NCBI GenBank assembly: GCA_001563325.1
Contig: LRSK01000089.1
Coordinates: 1 to 6,405 of the forward strand
Reading direction: 5' to 3'
Length of the DNA stretch: 6,405 bases
DNA from: Candidatus Thorarchaeota archaeon SMTZ1-83
GTDB taxonomy: Archaea; Asgardarchaeota; Thorarchaeia; Thorarchaeales; Thorarchaeaceae
Shown here: positions 1 through 5,041 of the stretch, piece by piece
How positions within the stretch are numbered: the stretch's first letter is position 1
Layout of the letters: each line of letters starts with the position of its first letter
Notes under the pieces: model-generated
Seen by the model: only the letters and a program-made list of their open reading frames with translations
Databases searched by the model: none
What the model was told of the DNA's origin: nothing
Program-made: the position numbers and the translations under genes

Positions 1-2
1 TT

Positions 3-59
3 CTTGACCCTGAGAGCAGATATGCCACTGTGCTGAAATCCGAAAATCAGAACACCTAA
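3..59 (+). CDS. Possible C-terminal tail of a truncated upstream gene
   Basis: Frame 3 is open from the window edge to a TAA at 57-59 and encodes 18 residues (LDPESRYATVLKSENQNT), which read like an ordinary charged protein tail. The other two plus frames hit TGA early (4-6 and 34-36). No function can be given from so short a stretch. The call rests only on the open frame and on the promoter-like spacer that follows, so it could be chance. Confidence 0.35.
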   Translation, partial: LDPESRYATVLKSENQNT

Positions 60-113
60 GACAATCAGTAAGTACTCTATCACTTTTGTTCTTGTTGAGA
101 CTTTGAGATAATC

Positions 114-119
114 TTATAA
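114..119 (+). promoter_or_regulatory. TATA box of the 189-aa gene
   Basis: The TTATAA core, inside cttataag, resembles the archaeal TATA consensus. Archaeal transcription usually starts about 25 nt further on, here around 140-146, which would leave a leader of about 26-32 nt before the ATG at 172. There is no strong Shine-Dalgarno sequence in that leader; gagatgag at 159-166 is only a weak match. Confidence 0.45.
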
Positions 120-134
120 GCATAACCATCGTTA

Positions 135-150
135 ATTAACCATAGTTAAT
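135..150. promoter_or_regulatory. Operator-like inverted repeat at the expected start site
   Basis: ATTAAC (135-140) and GTTAAT (145-150) form a perfect 6-bp inverted repeat with a 4-base spacer (CATA). The left half also lies within the palindrome GTTAATTAAC (131-140). It covers the position where a transcript from the TATA box at 114-119 should begin, a common place for archaeal repressors to bind. The region is AT-rich, so chance symmetry is possible. Confidence 0.35.
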
Positions 151-171
151 ATTCAATCGAGATGAGCAATA

Positions 172-741
172 ATGGAAACTAAGAACCCATTTCAGCCATT
201 GATTATTTCGGAAGACATTATGGTCGCTATCAAGGAAGACGGTAAGGACAAGAAAGTTGATGCAAAGCGTTACTGGGTCCGATACAAAGTCGGAGAGAGC
301 AGTGACATACGCTATGTCGATGGAGGAGAGGATGACATCGCCTCTATGGAGGAGAAGACTATCTTCATGGTTCCATCAATTCATAGACTCAGTGGTGACC
401 CATTCCACTACGATGCATCAGCCACAGAGAGAATCAGTGGCAAGGATAGGATAGAGAATGATATGCAGTTATTGCATCGACAAGCAGCATGCGATTCACA
501 CGACATGGTCGAGATCATCTATGAGAGCCCGGGAGTAGAGTGCTGCGCAATGACCAAGGAACAGGCCGACGAGCAGGAAGTTCCTTTGCAGTACATGGCA
601 GGGTACCTTCTGGGAAGGAAAAATGGACTTATGAAAGTCGCACTCTCAAAGACAGTCGTGGATGAAACCAACCACACCTACTACGACAACATTCATGTCA
701 TTCCTGAAACAACAGTCAAGGAATGGAATTGCCTCGAGTAG
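172..741 (+). CDS. Unrecognised 189-aa protein
   Basis: I do not recognise this protein. It starts at ATG 172 and stops at TAG 739-741. It has no signal peptide, no membrane segment and no cysteine zinc motif; the only cysteines are C107, C124, C125 and C187. The N-terminal part (about 9-70) looks strand-rich, with an aromatic patch RYWVRYKV at 33-40. The C-terminal part (about 112-189) follows a pattern of two or three strands, an acidic helix (KEQADEQE, 129-136), a YLLGR segment and a closing HVIPETTVKEW. By eye this C-terminal layout recalls small single-domain prokaryotic proteins with a GWL...IP-x-x-x-V pattern, but that is only an impression. A TATA box and an operator-like repeat lie upstream and a large hairpin follows the stop, so it is probably a single-gene transcript. 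An out-of-frame ATG at 162-164 opens a 6-codon ORF overlapping the start. Confidence 0.75.
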   Translation: METKNPFQPLIISEDIMVAIKEDGKDKKVDAKRYWVRYKVGESSDIRYVDGGEDDIASMEEKTIFMVPSIHRLSGDPFHYDASATERISGKDRIENDMQLLHRQAACDSHDMVEIIYESPGVECCAMTKEQADEQEVPLQYMAGYLLGRKNGLMKVALSKTVVDETNHTYYDNIHVIPETTVKEWNCLE

Positions 742-775
742 TTCATGCTTTCACTTTGATCCCGCTAAGAAAAGA

Positions 776-843
776 GGCGGACGCCCGCTCCATTCTCCAT
801 GGACTGGCTGCCCCCACACAGCCAGACTCATTGGGCGTCCGCC
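776..843 (+). other. Large nested hairpin, 11-bp GC-rich outer stem
   Basis: GGCGGACGCCC (776-786) pairs perfectly with GGGCGTCCGCC (833-843), 11 bp and nearly all G-C. Inside, CTGGCTG (804-810) pairs perfectly with CAGCCAG (819-825) around an 8-base C-rich loop. The internal loop is asymmetric: 17 bases on the left (containing the palindrome TCCATGGA, 796-803) and 7 on the right. A short T-run (849-852) follows. It starts 34 bases after the stop of the 189-aa gene. It could be a 3'-UTR structure, a terminator, a small RNA or a dispersed repeat; nothing seen here decides between them. Confidence 0.6.
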
Positions 844-878
844 GAATCTTTTGAGTTGTATCTGATTTCTTTCAGTTC

Positions 879-909
879 GATGTACTGTTTCGAAAACTTC
901 CAGTACATC
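879..909. repeat. 9-bp perfect inverted repeat upstream of the tfb promoter
   Basis: GATGTACTG (879-887) and CAGTACATC (901-909) are perfect reverse complements separated by 13 bases, and the spacer holds TTTCGAAA (888-895). TTTT follows at 910-913, as in a hairpin-plus-U-tract terminator, which would end transcripts arriving from the left. The repeat also ends about 19 bp before the tfb TATA box, so a binding site for a dimeric regulator is an equal alternative. Confidence 0.45.
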
Positions 910-927
910 TTTTCACGGATGCTTACA

Positions 928-936
928 CTTATATAG
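928..936 (+). promoter_or_regulatory. TATA box of tfb
   Basis: CTTATATAG closely matches the archaeal TATA consensus. A start about 25 nt downstream would fall near 956-962 and give a leader of about 85-90 nt, long for an archaeal mRNA, with two inverted repeats in it. No convincing purine-rich BRE precedes the box. Confidence 0.55.
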
Positions 937-959
937 ACATAAATTAGCGCTTCGGGACA

Positions 960-975
960 CACTCCACTCGGAGTG
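960..975 (+). repeat. Inverted repeat at the expected tfb transcription start
   Basis: CACTCC (960-965) pairs with GGAGTG (970-975) across a 4-base ACTC loop. It sits about 25-40 bp after the TATA box, so it is either a DNA operator overlapping the start site or a hairpin at the very 5' end of the tfb mRNA. It is short, and the surrounding cactc-rich sequence offers alternative pairings. Confidence 0.35.
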
Positions 976-1006
976 ACTTTTGTTCGCACTCACACTCTCA
1001 GCATGT

Positions 1007-1043
1007 TTGCGGCCATATCCGAGGTGGAGCCCGCAAGGTGATC
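1007..1043 (+). promoter_or_regulatory. tfb ribosome-binding site beside a leader stem
   Basis: AAGGTGATC (1035-1043) is an extended complement of the archaeal 16S 3' end. It ends 4 nt before the ATG at 1048, which supports that start. TTGCGG (1007-1012) can pair with CCGCAA (1031-1036) and would take the first two bases of this site into a stem. An ATG at 1044-1046 abuts the site but is out of frame; it opens a 24-codon frame that overlaps tfb. Confidence 0.5.
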
Positions 1044-1047
1044 ATGA

Positions 1048-1992
1048 ATGGCAAAACCAGCCCGCTCCATGACGAGCAGACAGAAAGGCGTTGCAGTCTG
1101 TTCCATATGTGGAGGTAACGATTTCTATGAAGACTTGACTCGAGGCGAGAGCATCTGCACGTCATGTGGGTGCGTCATCAACGAGAGGCATATTGACTCA
1201 GGCCCAGAGTGGAGGGCATTCACTGCAGAGGAGAGAGATGCCAGAGCCAGAACAGGTTCTCCCATGACTCTAACAATGGCAGACAAGGGTCTAGCAACGA
1301 CAATCGGCTGGAGTGATAGAGACGCAAACGGAAGGACAATTGCGGCTACTTCTCGTGCTGCAATCTACCGGATGAGGAAGTGGCAGATTAGGACTCTTGT
1401 ACACAGCTCTCAGCACAGAAATCTTAGCATAGCAATGAGCGAGATGGACAGGCTGACATCACAGTTGGGAGTTCCTCATGAAACCAAAGAGACCTCCGCG
1501 TTAATCTATAGAAAGGCGCTCTCAAAGAGGCTTGTCAGAGGACGAAGTATCGAGGGCATGGTTGCTGCAACCATTTACCTTTCCTGTCGAATTCATAAGA
1601 TTCCCAGGCAGCTCGATGAGATTGTCACTGAGGCCAGAGTGAATAGGAAAGAGCTGGGCCAGTGCGTACGACTCATTCTCCGGAATGTTGACGTCAAGGT
1701 ACCAATACCTTCAGCCAATGATCTCATGCCAAGAATCTCTGCTGATCTTCAACTAGACGGGAAGACAGTCCAGACCGCAATGGGTATTATCAACGATGCG
1801 CGAAATCAGGGAATCACTGCTGGAAAAGACCCAGGTGGTCTTGCAGCTGCAGCACTCTATATTGCCGGAATTATCACAGAGGATAGACGCACTCAGAGAG
1901 AGATTGCTGAAGCATCGAACGTTACTGAGGTCACTGTTAGGAACAGATACAAAGACCTCGCTAACAGCCTAAAGATTACAATCAAGCCGTAG
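1048..1992 (+). CDS. tfb: Transcription initiation factor B (TFB, TFIIB-like)
   Basis: This is the archaeal TFIIB homologue, which bridges TBP bound at the TATA box and RNA polymerase at promoters. The 314-aa length is normal for a full TFB. An N-terminal zinc ribbon has Cys18-x2-Cys21 and Cys37-x2-Cys40. The B-reader/B-linker follows, with the family signatures GPEWRAF (52-58), ARTGSP (67-72) and DKGLATTIGW (79-88). Two cyclin-fold repeats cover about 120-212 and 218-312. The first contains GRSIEGMVAATIYLSCR and the second contains GGLAAAALYIAG plus the BRE-reading helix-turn-helix RTQREIAEASNVTEVTVRN (281-299). No key residue seems missing. The start at ATG 1048 is favoured by the Shine-Dalgarno site and by an in-frame TGA directly before it (1045-1047). 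Archaea often carry several TFBs; this could be the main one or a paralogue. Its position next to pstK may be incidental, because pstK appears to have its own promoter. Confidence 0.96.
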   Translation: MAKPARSMTSRQKGVAVCSICGGNDFYEDLTRGESICTSCGCVINERHIDSGPEWRAFTAEERDARARTGSPMTLTMADKGLATTIGWSDRDANGRTIAATSRAAIYRMRKWQIRTLVHSSQHRNLSIAMSEMDRLTSQLGVPHETKETSALIYRKALSKRLVRGRSIEGMVAATIYLSCRIHKIPRQLDEIVTEARVNRKELGQCVRLILRNVDVKVPIPSANDLMPRISADLQLDGKTVQTAMGIINDARNQGITAGKDPGGLAAAALYIAGIITEDRRTQREIAEASNVTEVTVRNRYKDLANSLKITIKP

Positions 1993-2010
1993 TGGCGGGA
2001 GTATTCCCCC

Positions 2011-2030
2011 CTACAGCTTCCACTTCTTTT
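2011..2030 (+). terminator. Pyrimidine-rich tract after tfb, possible terminator
   Basis: After the tfb stop there is a weak 4-bp hairpin (GGGA 1997-2000 with TCCC 2005-2008), followed by a C/T-rich run ending in CTTCTTTT (2023-2030). Archaeal termination often needs only a U-rich tract, so partial termination here is plausible. No strong structure supports it. Confidence 0.25.
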
Positions 2031-2035
2031 ATCCA

Positions 2036-2042
2036 TTATATT
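2036..2042 (+). promoter_or_regulatory. TATA-like element of pstK
   Basis: TTATATT, within attatattc, lies about 25 bp upstream of 2061-2067. A start there gives a leader of only 10-16 nt before ATG 2077 and would exclude GTG 2050 as the initiation codon. The match to the consensus is moderate. Confidence 0.4.
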
Positions 2043-2076
2043 CATTTGTGTGAAGATACCGACCTTATCTACACCA

Positions 2077-2850
2077 ATGAATCAGTTTCTCATCGCAATG
2101 TGTGGTATTCCTTCCTCAGGAAAGTCAGAATTGGCTAAGGCTGTACTTGAGAATTTTCGAGGCGAAATGAGAGTTGAGATTGTGAGCACAGATGATTGGC
2201 GTGATGAGGGGTTCTATGCAGATTTCAAACCTGAGAACGAGCGACTAGTAAGAAAAGACGCACTGAGATATACAAAAGAGCTGATTGGAAATGGAGTCTC
2301 TGTTATTCATGATGACACCAACTACTATACAAGCATGCGCCACGAGTTATTTGAAGTTGCCATGGGTAGACCATGCAATTTCGCAGTGATTCATGTTTCC
2401 ACTTCTTTAGAAACAGCGATTCAATGGAATAAGGAACGGGGCACCCCAATACCTGAAGAAGTCATCCTGAGAATAAGTGAAAGACTTGATCTGCCGGGCT
2501 CCAAGTATGCATGGGATGCTGCAATTTCGGCTGTGGATATGAGTATGCAACCAGTCGAAGTAGCTGCACGAGAAATAATGGAGAGATTAGAAGTACTTGT
2601 ACCAGTTGAAAATAGCAGGAATCACGTGATGACGAAATCGCCATCCTCGGATGCTTTGATTGATGTCGTTACACGCCAGGTTGTGACCAGTTTTCTCCGA
2701 GAGCATCCTGAATATCGAGGGAATACGCAGGTTTTGAGATTGAGAAGAGAGTTGCTACAGGAGGGAAAGAGAAAAGGAATCTCCCCAGACAAGATAGAGC
2801 AAATGCTGATGGAAAGGCTGAGGAATCTGAATGTTCCTGCTCCTGATTGA
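2077..2850 (+). CDS. pstK: L-seryl-tRNA(Sec) kinase (PSTK)
   Basis: PSTK phosphorylates Ser-tRNA(Sec) to Sep-tRNA(Sec) with ATP, the middle step of archaeal and eukaryotic Sec synthesis. Counting from ATG 2077 (257 aa, close to archaeal PSTKs of about 250 aa): the P-loop GIPSSGKS is at 10-17; STDDW at 37-41 carries acidic residues where the kinase active site is expected; the family hallmark DDTNYYTSMR is at 79-88; and HVSTSLETAIQWNKERG (106-122) leads into PIPEEVILRISERLDLPG and a YAWD turn typical of PSTK. A charged helical C-terminal region (about 190-257) matches the place where the archaeal enzyme grips the long D arm of tRNA(Sec). GTG 2050 would add nine residues without homology and lies upstream of the predicted transcription start, so ATG 2077 is preferred. 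The stop codon is TGA, with a second in-frame TGA ten codons later. The tRNA(Sec) gene lies 66 bp away, convergent. Nucleotide kinases share the P-loop, but the DDxNYxxSxR motif and the neighbours make PSTK nearly certain. Confidence 0.93.
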   Translation: MNQFLIAMCGIPSSGKSELAKAVLENFRGEMRVEIVSTDDWRDEGFYADFKPENERLVRKDALRYTKELIGNGVSVIHDDTNYYTSMRHELFEVAMGRPCNFAVIHVSTSLETAIQWNKERGTPIPEEVILRISERLDLPGSKYAWDAAISAVDMSMQPVEVAAREIMERLEVLVPVENSRNHVMTKSPSSDALIDVVTRQVVTSFLREHPEYRGNTQVLRLRRELLQEGKRKGISPDKIEQMLMERLRNLNVPAPD

Positions 2851-2916
2851 TTGGTTTGGAGTCTATTGTATAATGAATGAATTACAGAATAATGAGGAGG
2901 ATGAGAACCTATGATA

Positions 2917-3007
2917 TGGCGGCCTCCAAAGAGAATCGAACTCTCATCGCTTGCACGATCATGGGTTTGAAGCCCACGGAGCCGGACCACCGACCCTGTA
3001 GGAGGCC
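2917..3007 (-). tRNA. tRNA-Sec, anticodon UCA, CCA encoded
   Basis: The gene is 91 nt including an encoded CCA (2919-2917). The acceptor is GGCCTCC (3007-3001) paired with GGAGGCC (2927-2921), then U8 opposite U (3000/2928, mismatch) and A9-U (2999/2929). With a 4-bp T stem (2944-2941/2933-2930, loop TTCGATT) this gives the archaeal/eukaryotic 9/4 form; an 8/5 reading is possible with G2945-U2929. The D arm has 7 bp (2996-2990 with 2985-2979, two G-U pairs) and a 4-nt loop UGGU, diagnostic of archaeal tRNA(Sec) and the element PSTK recognises. The anticodon stem has 6 bp (2978-2973/2965-2960) and loop CTTCAAA, with anticodon UCA at 2970-2968. The long variable arm (2959-2946) has 5 bp and a GCAA loop. 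The discriminator is G (2920). SerRS, PSTK, SepSecS and SelB all act on this tRNA. No clear TATA box is correctly spaced; AAAATAAT (3030-3023) is slightly too close, so co-transcription with the upstream genes is possible. Confidence 0.96.
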
Positions 3008-3055
3008 ATATTCTGCTCAGGGATTATTTTGGACTTAAGCTTAGAGGTCGGACAT

Positions 3056-3700
3056 TCAGATGTAGCGTGCTATAATGTCCTGTGTCTCCTTCTTCCACTC
3101 CACACTCTTCTTAGCCAGTTCCATAGCAATATTGCTCGGTAAGACTTCATCCCTGGGCACTGCCTCGATTCTGGAGAGCCAGCCCGAAGTGGTCAAAGTG
3201 AGAGCATGGATGTCTTCACCCTCGGTGGCTTTGATTATCATCTCTCTACCGTGTGCGAGCTGGAAATACACAGCACCGGCAGAATCTTTATTGAGAATCT
3301 CAAACACAATCTTGTCCCAGCAGGTCTTTGCAACAAGCGCGCGCCTTAGCTTCCCTTTGTCCTCTTCAGGGAGGGACTGATATTTTTTCAATGAAGATTC
3401 CAGTGATTGAGCAATTTCATCCAAGTAGGCTTTTAGCTGGTCGTGATCATCCCCCCAACCAGTTACCTCCACCACTCTCTGTGCTTCTTCCACCCAAACA
3501 CGCACGTCAGCTTCAGCTTCCTTTGATGAGAAGACTGCCTTTCCCTTGTAAATCTGACTCTCAGCTTCGCTATACTCATTCAGCAGAACGCCGGGTTTCG
3601 AAGCGACTGCATACCAAGCTAGGCGAAACACGACTGCTGAGTCTGGAATGTCGTAGCTTATGGTCTTGCTAATCTCGGTCTTGTCACCGATTTCTTCCAA
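3056..3700 (-). CDS. Unrecognised 214-aa acidic protein in the Sec cluster
   Basis: I recognise no family. The protein looks soluble, with no signal peptide or membrane helix, and is rich in Glu/Asp with only one Cys (C127). The first ~105 residues include VRVWVEEAQRVVEVTGWG (66-83), probably strands, followed by the helix DQLKAYLDEIAQSLESSLKKY (87-107). The second half has WDKIVFEIL (128-136), AVYFQLAHGREMIIKA (143-158) and HALTLTTSGWLSRIEAV (165-181), then an amphipathic C-terminal helix (about 189-211). This suggests two alpha/beta modules. The start is TTG 3700, backed by GAGGGAGGG ending 7 nt upstream; no ATG fits. It lies 30 bp after spcS, in the same frame as spcS across that gene's TAG stop, and 48 bp before tRNA-Sec. 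The stop is TGA with TAA five codons later. Position implies a role in Sec synthesis or decoding, but nothing in the sequence shows what. Its acidic character argues mildly against simple RNA binding. Confidence 0.82.
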   Translation of the reverse strand: MEEIGDKTEISKTISYDIPDSAVVFRLAWYAVASKPGVLLNEYSEAESQIYKGKAVFSSKEAEADVRVWVEEAQRVVEVTGWGDDHDQLKAYLDEIAQSLESSLKKYQSLPEEDKGKLRRALVAKTCWDKIVFEILNKDSAGAVYFQLAHGREMIIKATEGEDIHALTLTTSGWLSRIEAVPRDEVLPSNIAMELAKKSVEWKKETQDIIARYI

Positions 3701-3707
3701 TGCGAAG

Positions 3708-3716
3708 CCCTCCCTC
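3708..3716 (-). promoter_or_regulatory. Ribosome-binding site deciding the TTG start of the 214-aa gene
   Basis: GAGGGAGGG on the minus strand contains the GGAGG core and ends exactly 7 nt before TTG 3700-3698. The frame upstream runs back without ATG or GTG to the TAG of spcS, so this site is the main evidence for the start. Its nearness to the spcS stop suggests translational coupling. Confidence 0.6.
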
Positions 3717-3730
3717 AGGCCGGCTATGAC

Positions 3731-5041
3731 CTAGCGACTGACCTCCTTAAAGAGTTTCGTGGTAGCCTTCTCTATGTCATCCTTAGAGGCGCCTATAGCG
3801 GCATTCATGACCAGATAGCTATATGGATAGTCGTCTATACATGATCCGAACGCGCCCTTGCCTACTGCCCTTGGACCAGTGACACGAGCATTGTAGAGTC
3901 GGCCTCCGAGTGCTTCAGCATCGAGGCCATCAAGTGTCATTGCAGATGCCACTGGGTTCTCAATATCAAGCACTCGCTGACCAATAGACTCAGCAATTTC
4001 GGTCAGCTTTGACTCAAGAGTGAGTCTGTTCTCAATCTGTTCAGCTCTAAGCACCGCATATCTATCACGGCCAATGGCAAGCAGAGCACCCAATGTCTGA
4101 GCCACTGGAGCTGCAGATGCCCTTCCTGCATAGCTCTCAGCTGTCCAATCAACTATCTCTTCATTTGGTGATACTAAGACTGATGCGCCAACTGGTGCAA
4201 GAAAGTTCTTGTCGCTGCTTTGCACAATAGCGTCCACTCGCCCAGCATCAATGGCAGACGCTAAGTGAGCCATGATTTTCTCGGACTGAACTCCATAGGC
4301 ATTGTTAATCACAAAGGGAATGCCCTTGTCGCTGCAAAGTCGAGCTATCTCCTTGACTGGATCAGACACTCTTGGTGGAAAGAAGGTCGTTGTGGCTAGA
4401 ACGGCGCACGACTTCCTTCTTGAAAGCTCATTTTCCAGCTTGGTCAAATCAGCTCGCACTGCATCCCCGTCCAAGATAGTCGGAGTGACCACGAGTTCTA
4501 AGCCAGTCAAGGCGATGCCTTTCTGAGGAGAAATATGGTCTAGGCGTGGAAGCAATACCGTATCAATAGCATATTCCCGTCTCAGAGCACCAAGAACTAG
4601 GCCAAGTGCCATGCCAGTAGCGAGAGGTAATACAAGGCCGCTTTTTACGTTCGGCAGTCCTAGGCTTCTGATGGCATCAAGGGCCACTGTGTTGGCAACT
4701 TGTTGCATCAATGAGGCTCCAGGTGCTTTGGGTTGGGGTGCTGTGACTTGACCACTTCGACCAATACCATGGTTAAAGCCTGCAGCTAATTCAGCAATAT
4801 ACGGAGAGGCAACTCGCCCCTCTCGTTCTCCCACTCGTGCTGCGGCAGGATCTTTGTCAGTATCCATCGAAGAAAGGAGTCGGAACATTAGCTCAATTTG
4901 ATTGTCAGCCAGAGGCTTCTCTGGAAATTTCCGTCTATTCAGGACGTCTTTAACGGGAGCAAGGAGCGATTCTATAGTGATACGACCTCTTTCAGCCATT
5001 CCTTTGGGAATCAATTCAGCCAATTTTTCGTCTATGTCCAA
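3731..5041 (-). CDS. spcS: O-phosphoseryl-tRNA(Sec) selenium transferase (SepSecS)
   Basis: SepSecS is a PLP enzyme that converts Sep-tRNA(Sec) plus selenophosphate to Sec-tRNA(Sec). The 436 aa match archaeal members in length and from end to end: IPKGMAERGR (11-20), MDTDKDP (59-65), GEREGR (71-76), HGIGRSG (91-97) and QPKAPGAS (103-110) of the active site; TTTFFPPR (217-224); NNAYG (246-250); the PLP-binding Lys278 in SSDKNFLAPVGA (275-286); GRASAAPV (306-313); and RVTGPR ... YLVMNAAIGAS near the end. One small oddity is PVGA where the usual motif has PxGG. The start is TTG 5041: GAGGAGGAG ends 7 nt upstream, no ATG is available before codon 15, and the first 20 residues match the archaeal family N-terminus. 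The gene overlaps the end of selB by 26 bp, which points to one transcript and coupled translation. The stop is TAG. Confidence 0.96.
   Translation of the reverse strand: MDIDEKLAELIPKGMAERGRITIESLLAPVKDVLNRRKFPEKPLADNQIELMFRLLSSMDTDKDPAAARVGEREGRVASPYIAELAAGFNHGIGRSGQVTAPQPKAPGASLMQQVANTVALDAIRSLGLPNVKSGLVLPLATGMALGLVLGALRREYAIDTVLLPRLDHISPQKGIALTGLELVVTPTILDGDAVRADLTKLENELSRRKSCAVLATTTFFPPRVSDPVKEIARLCSDKGIPFVINNAYGVQSEKIMAHLASAIDAGRVDAIVQSSDKNFLAPVGASVLVSPNEEIVDWTAESYAGRASAAPVAQTLGALLAIGRDRYAVLRAEQIENRLTLESKLTEIAESIGQRVLDIENPVASAMTLDGLDAEALGGRLYNARVTGPRAVGKGAFGSCIDDYPYSYLVMNAAIGASKDDIEKATTKLFKEVSR

Larger units (their letters stand above)
742..1047. other. Gene-free spacer with stacked inverted repeats
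   Basis: This 306-base stretch contains no coding region I would defend; a 67-codon overlapping frame here simply runs through the hairpin. It holds four separate inverted repeats (776-843, 879-909, 960-975, 1007-1036), the tfb TATA box and the tfb ribosome-binding site, each described separately. The first two repeats lie upstream of the tfb promoter and may belong to the 3' end of the preceding transcript. The last two lie in the expected tfb leader. Confidence 0.7.

Noticed and set aside
776..843. Nested hairpin as an archaeal or eukaryotic-like SECIS element
   Set aside because: The preceding 189-aa gene has no in-frame TGA and stops at TAG. The hairpin lacks the archaeal GAA/A internal loop. 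On the minus strand an ATGA lies above the outer stem, but the upper helix is only 7 bp, no facing GA quartet is clear, and no minus-strand gene precedes it.
2050..2076. GTG 2050 as the pstK start
   Set aside because: The nine extra residues have no family support, there is no Shine-Dalgarno site, and the TATA-like element at 2036-2042 would place the transcript start downstream of this GTG.
2622..2990. 122-codon minus-strand frame overlapping pstK and the tRNA
   Set aside because: It lies opposite conserved pstK sequence and runs into the tRNA gene; its Ser/Leu-rich, patternless composition is typical of a shadow frame.
2892..3043. Plus-strand reading frame through the tRNA region beginning ATGAGGAGGATG
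   Set aside because: It is antisense to the well-folded tRNA-Sec gene and its product looks like chance translation of tRNA sequence.
3041..3058. TGA at the end of the 214-aa gene as a C-terminal Sec codon (…RYI-U-MSDL)
   Set aside because: Only four residues would follow, no Cys/Sec redox motif surrounds it, and no SECIS-like fold is visible between it and the tRNA. Ordinary termination is simpler.
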